64,000 nucleotides of DNA from Sporosarcina sp. PTS2304. GTDB taxonomy: Bacteria; Bacillota; Bacilli; Bacillales_A; Planococcaceae. The DNA lies in assembly GCF_003351785.1 (NCBI RefSeq), contig NZ_CP031230.1:248001-312000 (forward strand). The letters run 5' to 3'. Below are positions 56,869 through 64,000 of this stretch, in pieces. Every line of letters begins with the position of its first letter. Positions within the stretch are counted from its first letter, which is position 1. Below the pieces are notes generated by a model that saw only the letters and a list, made by a program, of their open reading frames with translations, was not told the DNA's origin and searched no databases. The translations under genes and the position numbers were made by a program.

Positions 56869-57845
56869 TGAAGAGTGTATTGATTCGTACAGATGCGTCG
56901 GTTGCGATGGGCTCTGGACATGTGATGCGTTGTGTAACGGTTGCGGAATGTTTGCGAGATCGTGGGTGTGACGTCATATTTATGATGGAGCCATTACCCG
57001 GTAATTTAATCGAGTGGGTGAAAGCTAAAGGCTTCTTAGTCGTGCAAAATTTTCAACCTGTAGACGTATGTATTATTGATCATTATGGAATTGACGAGGG
57101 GTGGGAACGTTCGATTCGTGACGACGTCAAGAAGATTGTTGTTATTGACGATTTAGCGAATCGCCGCCACGATTGTAATATGTTGATCGATCAAAATATG
57201 GTGCCAAATTTTGAGAGCCGTTATGATACGCTTGTTCCTGACCATTGTCACAAGTTATTAGGGCCAATATATTTGATCATGCGTGACGAATTTATACAGG
57301 CTAGACGGCAGGCAAAAGTTCGCGACGGTCGTGTACATAATGTACTAGTGTTCATGGGAGGTAGTGATCCGACAAATGAGACGATGAAAGTGCTGAACGC
57401 TTTGAACGGATCAAGCTTCACCAAAGTGGACGTAGTCGTGGGAGCGTCGAACGTCATGAAACAGGATATTGAATTGTTATGTGCGGAAGCAGGTTATACA
57501 TTTTATTGTCAAATAGATTATATGGCTCGCTTGATGGAACAAGCGGACTTTTCTTTTGGAGCTGGTGGAAGTACAACGTGGGAAAGATGTTACGTTGGGT
57601 TGCCATCGTCAAGTACGATTGTGGCAGATAATCAATTGATTACGACAGAGACGGCTGCAAACCTTGGCGCTGTATACAATGTTGGCTGGCATGAAGAAGT
57701 AACGGTGGAGACGTATAGAACGCTTATTCAATCGTTACAGACAGAACGAGTAAAGTGGAAACAGATGAGCGAGCGCGGAATGGAGTTAACAGAAAGTCCA
57801 CGTCCCAATCCTTGGATAGATACGATAATGGAGTTGATGGAATGA
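56868..57845 (+). CDS. pseG: PseG, UDP-sugar hydrolase of pseudaminic acid synthesis
   Basis: A 325-residue GT-B-like hydrolase that removes UDP from UDP-2,4-diacetamido-2,4,6-trideoxy-beta-L-altrose. It has the start IRTDASVAMGSGHVMRCVTVAECLRDRG (with the His of GSGH proposed as catalytic), VIDDLANRRHDCNMLIDQN, VFMGGSDPTNETMKVL and FGAGGSTTWERCYVGLPSSS (the usual UDP-contacting GGxT/STWE segment). It overlaps both neighbours by 1 and 4 bases, so pseH to pseI are probably translated together. Confidence 0.92.
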   Translation: MKSVLIRTDASVAMGSGHVMRCVTVAECLRDRGCDVIFMMEPLPGNLIEWVKAKGFLVVQNFQPVDVCIIDHYGIDEGWERSIRDDVKKIVVIDDLANRRHDCNMLIDQNMVPNFESRYDTLVPDHCHKLLGPIYLIMRDEFIQARRQAKVRDGRVHNVLVFMGGSDPTNETMKVLNALNGSSFTKVDVVVGASNVMKQDIELLCAEAGYTFYCQIDYMARLMEQADFSFGAGGSTTWERCYVGLPSSSTIVADNQLITTETAANLGAVYNVGWHEEVTVETYRTLIQSLQTERVKWKQMSERGMELTESPRPNPWIDTIMELME

Positions 57846-58888
57846 TAAACATAGCAGGTCGAGAAATCGGTGTACATACGAAACCATTCATCATTGCAGA
57901 AATGTCGGGTAATCATAATCAGTCGTTAGAACGTGCATTGCATTTAGTAGATTTGGCGGCTAAAGCAGGAGTGGATGCGGTGAAGTTGCAAACGTATACG
58001 CCCGATACGATGACACTCGATATACATACAGGTGAGTTTTTCATCGAAAGTGATACGAATTTATGGAAAGGACAGTCACTTTACAGTTTGTATGAAGAAG
58101 CGTACACACCGTGGGAATGGCATGAAGCGATTTTTGCGCGTTGTCGGGAACATGGCATAGTAGGGTTCAGCTCGCCGTTTGACGAGACGGCAGTAGACTT
58201 TTTGGAGACATTAGACGTACCGGCATATAAGATAGCTTCGTTTGAGAATATTGATTTGCCGTTAATTCGAAAAGTAGCGGCTACTGGAAAGCCAATTATT
58301 GTTTCGACAGGCATGGCAAGTGTGGCGGAGTTGGATGAAGTCGTTCAAACGGTTCGTTCGCAAGGAAATGAGAAATTGATTTTATTGAAGTGTACGAGTA
58401 CATATCCTGCAACACCGGCGAATTCCAATCTATTGACGATTCCTCATTTACAACATTTGTTCGGGACAGAAGTAGGGTTGTCAGATCATACGATGGGGAT
58501 TGGGACTTCTGTTGCGGCAGTCGCACTTGGCGCTTCGGTTATTGAAAAGCATTTCACGACTTCCCGTGCAGATGGTGGAGTAGATGCGGCATTTTCTATG
58601 GAGCCGCAGGAGTTACAATTGCTGGTGGAAGAGTCTGAACGAGCGTGGCAAAGTCTTGGGAATATACAATATGGGCCAACGCGTGCAGAAGTGGATTCTT
58701 TGGAGCATCGTCGTTCGTTGTATATCGGGGAAGATGTACAAGCTGGTGATGTCTTGACGAAAGAAAACGTCCGTATTATCCGACCAGGGTATGGACTAGC
58801 GCCTAAGTATTTGGATTTGGTTGTAGGGAAGACGATTAAAAAGGATGCTTTGAAAGGTACGCCACTTAGTTGGGAGTTGTTGTTATGA
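57842..58888 (+). CDS. pseI: PseI, pseudaminic acid synthase
   Basis: A 348-residue NeuB-family enzyme condensing PEP with 2,4-diacetamido-2,4,6-trideoxy-altrose. The TIM barrel has FIIAEMSGNHNQSLERALHLVDLAAKAGVDAVKLQTY, FSSPFDETAVDFLE, YKIASFENIDLPLIRKVA, IVSTGMAS, LLKCTSTYPA, GLSDHTMGIGTSVAAVALGASVIEKHFT and the AFSMEP segment. The C-terminal SAF domain has RRSLYIGEDVQAGDVLTKENVRIIRPGYGL. ATG at 57842 overlaps the pseG stop. It clearly differs from the NeuB-cupin protein at 27658, so two nonulosonic acids are probably made. Confidence 0.93.
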   Translation: MINIAGREIGVHTKPFIIAEMSGNHNQSLERALHLVDLAAKAGVDAVKLQTYTPDTMTLDIHTGEFFIESDTNLWKGQSLYSLYEEAYTPWEWHEAIFARCREHGIVGFSSPFDETAVDFLETLDVPAYKIASFENIDLPLIRKVAATGKPIIVSTGMASVAELDEVVQTVRSQGNEKLILLKCTSTYPATPANSNLLTIPHLQHLFGTEVGLSDHTMGIGTSVAAVALGASVIEKHFTTSRADGGVDAAFSMEPQELQLLVEESERAWQSLGNIQYGPTRAEVDSLEHRRSLYIGEDVQAGDVLTKENVRIIRPGYGLAPKYLDLVVGKTIKKDALKGTPLSWELLL

Positions 58889-59652
58889 ACCCGTACATAA
58901 GTATAGTTGAAGCTTTCGAGTTAAAAAAAGGCGATATCGTATTAGTTGCTTCAAATCTCATAAAACTTGTAATGCAAGCGAGGAAAAGAAAAGAGAGATT
59001 TCAAGTAGATATATTAATTGATTGTTTAATTAGTGCGATAGGCCAGGAAGGAACATTGTTGTTTCCCACGTACAATTGGGACTACTGCAATGGAGTTGCT
59101 TTTGATTATCATAAAACTATTTCAAAAACTGGCTCACTGAGCAATGCAGCTTTGAAAAGAGAAGATTTTCTTCGTACAAAACATCCTATTTATTCATTTG
59201 CAGTTTGGGGAAAGGATCAGGAGAAGTTAGTAAATTTGCAAAACAAAAGTGCTTTTGGTAAGGACTCGCCATTTGCGTACCTCCACAAGCACCACGCTAA
59301 AATGATTATGATAGATGTAGATTATCAAAATTCCTTTACTTTCGTTCACTATGCAGAAGAAATGGCCGCTGTCACTTATCGTTACATGAAGGAGTTTACA
59401 GCTGATTATATCGATGAAAATAATCAAATGCATAAGACAACTTATTCAATGTTGGTGCGAAATTTGGACATGGGAGTGCAAACGAAAGTTAATCCGATTG
59501 GAGAAGAGATGGAGAAAAAAGGAGTCGCTACTGTAACAGATGTACATTCTATCATATGCAGGGTGGTGGATTTAAATAAGGCATACGGAGTAATAATGGA
59601 TGATATTGAAAGTAATGCCTCTAATAAATTGTATAGTACAAGGAGCGACTGA
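58885..59652 (+). CDS. AAC(3)-family N-acetyltransferase, probably acting on a sugar
   Basis: A 255-residue antibiotic-acetyltransferase-fold protein. It has KGDIVLVASNLIKL, a central LIDCLISAIGQEGTLLFPTYNWDYCNG (G-x-G-T-L-x-x-P-T), the SKTGSLSNAALKREDFLRTKHPIYSFAVWGKDQEKLV segment with the conserved R-x-x-H-P and FAYLHKHHAKMIMIDVDYQNSFTFVHYAEE with the family His. In pse operons such proteins replace or add to PseH as sugar N-acetylation enzymes and do not imply aminoglycoside resistance. It overlaps pseI and abuts the DUF4910-type gene. Confidence 0.82.
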   Translation: MNPYISIVEAFELKKGDIVLVASNLIKLVMQARKRKERFQVDILIDCLISAIGQEGTLLFPTYNWDYCNGVAFDYHKTISKTGSLSNAALKREDFLRTKHPIYSFAVWGKDQEKLVNLQNKSAFGKDSPFAYLHKHHAKMIMIDVDYQNSFTFVHYAEEMAAVTYRYMKEFTADYIDENNQMHKTTYSMLVRNLDMGVQTKVNPIGEEMEKKGVATVTDVHSIICRVVDLNKAYGVIMDDIESNASNKLYSTRSD

Positions 59653-60948
59653 ATGATTAATGTAGACGAAGGAAAAGAAATGTATGAATTGATGAAAAGA
59701 TTGTTTCCGATCTGTAGAAGTATTACAGGAGACGGCGTAAGAAAAACGCTACGTATTTTACAAGAACATATTCCTATAACGATAGTGGAAGTCCCCACCG
59801 GAACTCAAGTATTTGATTGGGAAATACCGAACGAATGGAATATTCTGGACGCCTATGTCATGGATGAATACGGGACGAAAGTGATAGACTTTAAAGAAAA
59901 TAACTTACATGTGATGGGCTATTCAGTTCCAGTGAATCAAGAAATGTCGCTTGATGAACTTCAGGAATATTTGTACTCGTTAAAAAAGCAACCTGATGCT
60001 ATACCATATATAACCTCCTATTACAAAGAACGTTGGGGTTTTTGTCTTGCGCATACTGAGCGCCAACGTTTAAAAGATGGAATGTATAAAGTATATATTA
60101 ATAGTGAGCTAAAACCCGGAAGTTTAACATATGGTGAATTAATAATTCCAGGAGAAACAGAAGAAGAGATTTTTCTATCTACTTATATATGTCATCCTTC
60201 CATGGCCAATAATGAACTGTCTGGTCCAGTGTTGGCAGTTGCTTTAGCCAAATGGCTACTTGCAAGAAAAAATAAATATACGTACAGAATCGTATTTATA
60301 CCTGAGACAATAGGTTCTTTGACATATCTGAGCAGAAATTTGGAGCACATGAAGAAAAATATTGTAGCGGGCTTTAACTTGACTTGTGTAGGTGACGATC
60401 GAACATATTCTTATTTGCCATCTAGACAAGGTAATACACTAGCGGATAAAGTAGCCATAAATGTTTTGAAAAACCACTTTCCCGAGTTTGTAGAATATAC
60501 ATATTTGGATAGAGGCAGCGATGAACGTCAATATTGCAGTCCAGGCATCGATTTGCCAGTTGCGAGTCTTATGCGGACAAAATATGGTCAGTATACAGAA
60601 TATCATACGTCTTTGGATAATTTAGATCTTGTCACGCAAGACGGTTTGCAAGGTTCTTTTACTTTATACAAAGATTGTCTCGAGTTGCTGGAATGGAATG
60701 AATATTACCAAATAGCTTGTTTAGGAGAGCCGCAACTCGGTAAGCGTGGGTTGTATCCGACGCTTAGTACGAAAGAGTCGGGGAGCATGGTTCGTGAAAT
60801 GATGAATTTTATTGCATATGCAGATGGATCTAATGACTTGGTCGATATAAGCAATATTATCGATGCACCTGCAAAAAGATTAATACCTATAGTTGAAAAA
60901 TTGATCGAAAATAATTTGCTGTTAGTCAACAGAGGTGAAAAAGAATGA
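59653..60948 (+). CDS. DUF4910 / M28-like metallopeptidase-fold protein
   Basis: A 431-residue protein of the DUF4910 family, found in flagellin- and polysaccharide-glycosylation clusters. The M28-like core shows LSTYICHPSMANNELSGPVLAVALAKWLL (His and Asn-Glu in the position of zinc ligands), RIVFIPETIGSLTYLS, FNLTCVGDDRTYSYLPSRQG, YLDRGSDERQYCSPGIDLPVASLMRTKYGQYTEYHTSLDNLDLV, and a C-terminal winged-helix-like tail. It follows the AAC(3) gene directly and overlaps pseC by 4 bases. It may remove or transfer an amino-acid or acyl group on the sugar. Its substrate is not known to me. Confidence 0.82.
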   Translation: MINVDEGKEMYELMKRLFPICRSITGDGVRKTLRILQEHIPITIVEVPTGTQVFDWEIPNEWNILDAYVMDEYGTKVIDFKENNLHVMGYSVPVNQEMSLDELQEYLYSLKKQPDAIPYITSYYKERWGFCLAHTERQRLKDGMYKVYINSELKPGSLTYGELIIPGETEEEIFLSTYICHPSMANNELSGPVLAVALAKWLLARKNKYTYRIVFIPETIGSLTYLSRNLEHMKKNIVAGFNLTCVGDDRTYSYLPSRQGNTLADKVAINVLKNHFPEFVEYTYLDRGSDERQYCSPGIDLPVASLMRTKYGQYTEYHTSLDNLDLVTQDGLQGSFTLYKDCLELLEWNEYYQIACLGEPQLGKRGLYPTLSTKESGSMVREMMNFIAYADGSNDLVDISNIIDAPAKRLIPIVEKLIENNLLLVNRGEKE

Positions 60949-62099
60949 AAAAAAGAAAAGATTTTTTATCGTACGGCAAACAATCAATAGACGAGTCAGA
61001 CATTGCGGCTGTAGTGGAAACATTACAGTCGCCTTTTTTAACACAAGGACCGAAAGTGGAGCAGTTTGAGCGTGCTGTGGCGGATTATGTTGGCGCGAAG
61101 TATGCGGTGGCGTTTGCGAATGGTACAGCGGCTCTGCATGGGGCTTGTTTTGCGGCTGGCATTAGTAAAGATGACGAAGTGATTACGACACCGATTACGT
61201 TTGCGGCTACAGCGAATGCGGTTCTTTATTGTGGCGGTATGCCGGTTTTTGCGGATATTGACGCAACGACGTATAATCTCGATCCGGTGGCAGTTCGGCA
61301 AAAAATTACCTCTCGTACGAAAGCGATTATGCCAGTAGATTTTACAGGACAGCCAGTGGATTTAGATAAGATGATGCAGATTGCAAAAGAACATAATTTG
61401 GTAGTGATTGAAGATGGCGCACATTCTCTAGGGGCTTCATATAAGGGACAGAAAGTAGGCGCTCAAGCACATATGACGATGTTCAGTTTTCATCCGGTAA
61501 AACCGATTACGACAGGTGAAGGCGGTATAATTACGACAAATTCTGAAGACTATTATGAGAAGTTAAAGGTATTTAGAAGTCATGGAATTAGCAAAACTCC
61601 TTATTCAATCGAGCAAGGGGATTGGTATTATGAAATGACGGATTTAGGCTTTAATTATCGGATGAATGATATACAAGCGGCCCTCGGTTTGTCACAATTA
61701 TCTAAAGTAGATAGTTTTATTGCACGCAGACGTGAAATCGCTTCGTTGTACAATAAAAAATTAGTGAATGTACCAGGTGTAGTTGTGCCGAAACAGCTAG
61801 AAGAAACGGAGTCTGGGTGGCATTTGTATATGATTCAATTGGATGAACGGATTACCGGTAAAACTAGAAGAGAGATATTTGACGAGATGCGAGCGCGGAA
61901 TATAGGGGTACACGTTCATTATATTCCGGTCTATTGGCATCCATATTATCAGTCGCTAGGCTATGAAAAAGGAATGTGTCCGATCGCAGAGCAATGGTAT
62001 GAACGTGCGTTGACATTGCCGATTTTTCCACAGATGACGAATGAAGATGTCGATGATGTGGTGGAGTGTTTGAAGTCCGTGTTACATCCACTTAAATAA
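60945..62099 (+). CDS. pseC: PseC, UDP-4-amino-sugar aminotransferase of pseudaminic acid synthesis
   Basis: A 384-residue DegT/DnrJ/EryC1/StrS aminotransferase. It has FLTQGPKVEQFERAVADYVGAKYAVAFANGTAALHGACFAAGI, PITFAATANAVLYCGGMPVFADID, VIEDGAHSLGASYKGQKVG, MFSFHPVKPITTGEGG (PLP lysine near residue 183), NYRMNDIQAALGLSQL and HVHYIPVYWHPYYQ. The last two are typical of PseC. It transaminates the 4-keto product of PseB, closing the route. It is the last gene of the right arm, with no strong terminator before pgi. Confidence 0.93.
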   Translation: MKKRKDFLSYGKQSIDESDIAAVVETLQSPFLTQGPKVEQFERAVADYVGAKYAVAFANGTAALHGACFAAGISKDDEVITTPITFAATANAVLYCGGMPVFADIDATTYNLDPVAVRQKITSRTKAIMPVDFTGQPVDLDKMMQIAKEHNLVVIEDGAHSLGASYKGQKVGAQAHMTMFSFHPVKPITTGEGGIITTNSEDYYEKLKVFRSHGISKTPYSIEQGDWYYEMTDLGFNYRMNDIQAALGLSQLSKVDSFIARRREIASLYNKKLVNVPGVVVPKQLEETESGWHLYMIQLDERITGKTRREIFDEMRARNIGVHVHYIPVYWHPYYQSLGYEKGMCPIAEQWYERALTLPIFPQMTNEDVDDVVECLKSVLHPLK

Positions 62100-62164
62100 C
62101 AGCTTTTTGTGTCGATATATAAAACATCACGTAATCTAACGGAATGAAGGGATTTGGATGCACT

Positions 62165-63475
62165 ATGAAACAGTTAAAACTAGATCTTTCATTAGTAGAG
62201 ACCTTTTTACAACTAGATGAAATTCCTTCTTTTAGCGAAAAAGTACTAGCTACCCACCACTATATGCTAGAGGGGGCTACTAGCAAAAATCAGTTGCTTG
62301 GCTGGCATAATTATCCGATGAAGGATCATCGGGGATTACTGTCTGCGATAAATGAATTGGCGACAGAAGTGAAGTTGCAAGCGAATCTTTGTGTAGTAAT
62401 TGGGGTAGGAGGTTCGTTTCTTGGAGCTCGTGCCGTGCAGGAAGCGTTAACTCCTTATTTTGGCGTGCATGAAAATGGCGTAGAAGTCGTATATGCGGGA
62501 CAGAATATGAGCGGTCCCTATTTGAAGCAATTACTTCGCTTTATGGATACGCGAGAAGTCTATGTCAATGTAATTTCAAAGTCGGGTACAACGATGGAAC
62601 CTGCGCTTGCGTTTCGTGTGATGGAAGAGTATATGATTGCGCGCTATGGTGAGGAAGCGAAACAGCGAGTCATTGTGACAACTGATGCTGTGAAAGGTGC
62701 GTTGCGTGAAACAGCTGAGAAAAAAGGCTATCGGACGTTTTCAATTGAGGAGACGATTGGTGGTCGGTACTCGGCTTTGACAGCTGTTGGATTATTTCCA
62801 TTAGCGGTAGCGGGTATGGATATTTCTGCGCTGTTGGATGGAGCAAGGCAAGCTGCGCTAGAGTTGACTTCACCGCAGTTACACGATAATGATGCCTATC
62901 GCTACGCAGTGATCCGCCACATTTTACATAAAAAAGGCTTTGACGTAGAGTTATTAGCATCTTACGAACCGGGACTTGCTTCTTTCCATGAATGGTGGAA
63001 ACAGTTATTTGGGGAAAGTGAAGGCAAGGAACAGAAAGGAATATTCCCTTCTTCGGTAGTGTTTTCCACAGATTTACATGCGATTGGTCAGTATATTCAA
63101 GAAGGACGTCGTATTATATTTGAGACGTTGATTCATTTTAACGAGCTAGAATGTGATTTGCCAGTTCCGTATTTGAGTGAAGATACCGATCAGTTGAACT
63201 ATATAGCTGGGCGTACGTTTAATGAAATTAATCGTTTATCTAAAGAAGGAACAGCTTTAGCTCACCATGAAGGTGGCGTACCGATCATTCAAATGGAGCT
63301 GGCTAGACTGGATGAATATCATATAGGGTACTTGATTTATTTCTTTATGAAGGCTTGCGCGATGAGTGCGTATTTACTGGAAGTCGATCCGTTTGACCAA
63401 CCAGGTGTAGATGCTTATAAACAGAAGATGCTGGACTTGTTGAAAGCGCCAGTTGTGACGCATGGAGGGAAGTAA
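62165..63475 (+). CDS. pgi: Glucose-6-phosphate isomerase
   Basis: A 436-residue Pgi of the compact Gram-positive type. It has NLCVVIGVGGSFLGARAVQEAL, the active-site signature NVISKSGTTMEPALAFRVMEEYM, GGRYSALTAVGLFPLAVAGMDI and HEWWKQLFGESEGKEQKGIFPSS. It interconverts Glc-6-P and Fru-6-P, which links galU/ugd and manC branches of the island. ATG at 62165 (MKQLKLDLSLVETF) is preferred to ATG at 62144 on family length. The phosphoglucomutase gene begins 1 base after the stop position. Confidence 0.95.
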   Translation: MKQLKLDLSLVETFLQLDEIPSFSEKVLATHHYMLEGATSKNQLLGWHNYPMKDHRGLLSAINELATEVKLQANLCVVIGVGGSFLGARAVQEALTPYFGVHENGVEVVYAGQNMSGPYLKQLLRFMDTREVYVNVISKSGTTMEPALAFRVMEEYMIARYGEEAKQRVIVTTDAVKGALRETAEKKGYRTFSIEETIGGRYSALTAVGLFPLAVAGMDISALLDGARQAALELTSPQLHDNDAYRYAVIRHILHKKGFDVELLASYEPGLASFHEWWKQLFGESEGKEQKGIFPSSVVFSTDLHAIGQYIQEGRRIIFETLIHFNELECDLPVPYLSEDTDQLNYIAGRTFNEINRLSKEGTALAHHEGGVPIIQMELARLDEYHIGYLIYFFMKACAMSAYLLEVDPFDQPGVDAYKQKMLDLLKAPVVTHGGK

Positions 63476-64000
63476 GTGAATACGTATAAAGAACGTTTTG
63501 AAAAGTGGAACGCATGTGAAAATATGCCGGAAAATTTACAGCTTGATCTGCAAGCGATTGCAAATGATTCTAAAGAAATTGAAGAACGTTTTTATCAATA
63601 TCTTTCGTTTGGAACAGGTGGAATGCGAGGGATTCTTGGCGCTGGAACGAACCGCATGAATGTGTTTACGATTCGAAGAGTAGCTGAAGGGTTAGCTTTA
63701 TATTTTGCTTCTATTGGAGAAGACGCCAAGAAGCGTGGAGTAGCGATTGCTTATGATACACGACACTTTTCACGGGAATTTGCGGAAGAGACAGCGAAAG
63801 TTCTAGGCAAGCACGGAATTGTGACGTATGTATTTGATGAAAGTCGTCCGACACCGGAATTGTCATTTGCGGTGCGCCATTTGGGTGCTTTTGCGGGGGT
63901 AGTCATTACCGCTAGTCATAATCCGAAGCAATATAACGGTTTTAAAGTGTATGGAGCTGATGGCGGGCAGTTGACCCCTGACGCAGCACGTACTATTACG
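63476..64000 (+). CDS. pgcA: Phosphoglucomutase / phosphosugar mutase (5' part, continues beyond the window)
   Basis: The open frame runs off the window after 175 codons. It begins with GTG, GGAGGGAAG just upstream, and reads NTYKERFEKWNACENMPENLQLDL. The alpha-phosphohexomutase features seen are FGTGGMRGILGAGTNRMN (sugar-ring region), IAYDTRHFSREFAEE, FDESRPTPELSFAVRHL and the phosphoserine loop GVVITASHNPKQYNGFKVY. It likely interconverts Glc-6-P and Glc-1-P, giving the substrate of GalU, and could serve as a phosphomannomutase too. The metal-binding and C-terminal domains lie outside the window. Confidence 0.93.
   Translation, partial: MNTYKERFEKWNACENMPENLQLDLQAIANDSKEIEERFYQYLSFGTGGMRGILGAGTNRMNVFTIRRVAEGLALYFASIGEDAKKRGVAIAYDTRHFSREFAEETAKVLGKHGIVTYVFDESRPTPELSFAVRHLGAFAGVVITASHNPKQYNGFKVYGADGGQLTPDAARTIT

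Noticed and set aside
58885-59652. Aminoglycoside resistance gene
   Set aside because: The AAC(3) fold is present, but the gene is coupled to pseI and the DUF4910 gene, so a sugar substrate is far more likely.

Overview
The window looks like chromosome of a motile, low-to-moderate-GC Gram-positive of the order Bacillales, probably near Sporosarcina/Planococcaceae. This rests on gene order (degV, comFA, comFC, yvyF, flgM, flgN, flgK, flgL, yviE, fliW, csrA, hag), AGGAGG-type ribosome binding sites, SigD-type flagellar promoters and frequent TTG/GTG starts. The genus is an inference. No rRNA, tRNA or CRISPR array was seen.

Region 1 (1-5.4 kb): the end of an S9-family peptidase gene that has lost its catalytic domain, aspartase (aspA), a ComFB-like gene, and a short second flagellin divergent from a FliS-like chaperone gene. 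The flagellin/chaperone pair is bracketed by two copies of a large non-coding composite repeat.

Region 2 (5.4-18 kb): the late competence/flagellar block from degV to hag, with SigD-type promoters before flgM and hag and a CsrA-type hairpin in the hag leader. A third repeat copy separates flgL from yviE. The 3' end of hag is followed by a group I intron core and then by a second, different coding sequence for the flagellin C-terminus. A large LAGLIDADG homing endonuclease gene faces hag across a shared terminator.

Region 3 (18-62 kb): a very large flagellin-glycosylation island. Its left arm makes nucleotide sugars (pseB, galE, UDP-xylose synthase, galU, ugd) and carries a Maf-type flagellin glycosyltransferase. 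Its AT-rich centre (about 26-46.9 kb) holds a second nonulosonic-acid set (CMP-sugar synthetase fused to a HAD domain, NeuB-type synthase fused to a cupin), methyltransferases, a formyltransferase, an acyltransferase, five glycosyltransferases, gmd and fcl. Eight proteins here carry the same small Rossmann-like add-on domain. Two decayed insertion sequences (IS30, IS3) interrupt the centre. The right arm has manC, three unrecognised genes, a lux-like fatty-acid-reductase set without luciferase (ACP, SDR, AMP-ligase, LuxE, LuxC), and pseH, pseF, pseG, pseI and pseC. With pseB this completes the CMP-pseudaminic acid pathway.

Region 4 (62-64 kb): pgi and the start of a phosphoglucomutase gene. 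These can feed Glc-1-P and Fru-6-P to galU and manC.

No flippase, polymerase or initiating lipid-phosphate transferase appears anywhere in the island. With hag, csrA and Maf alongside, the simplest reading is cytoplasmic O-glycosylation of flagellin by a long, decorated oligosaccharide rather than a capsule.
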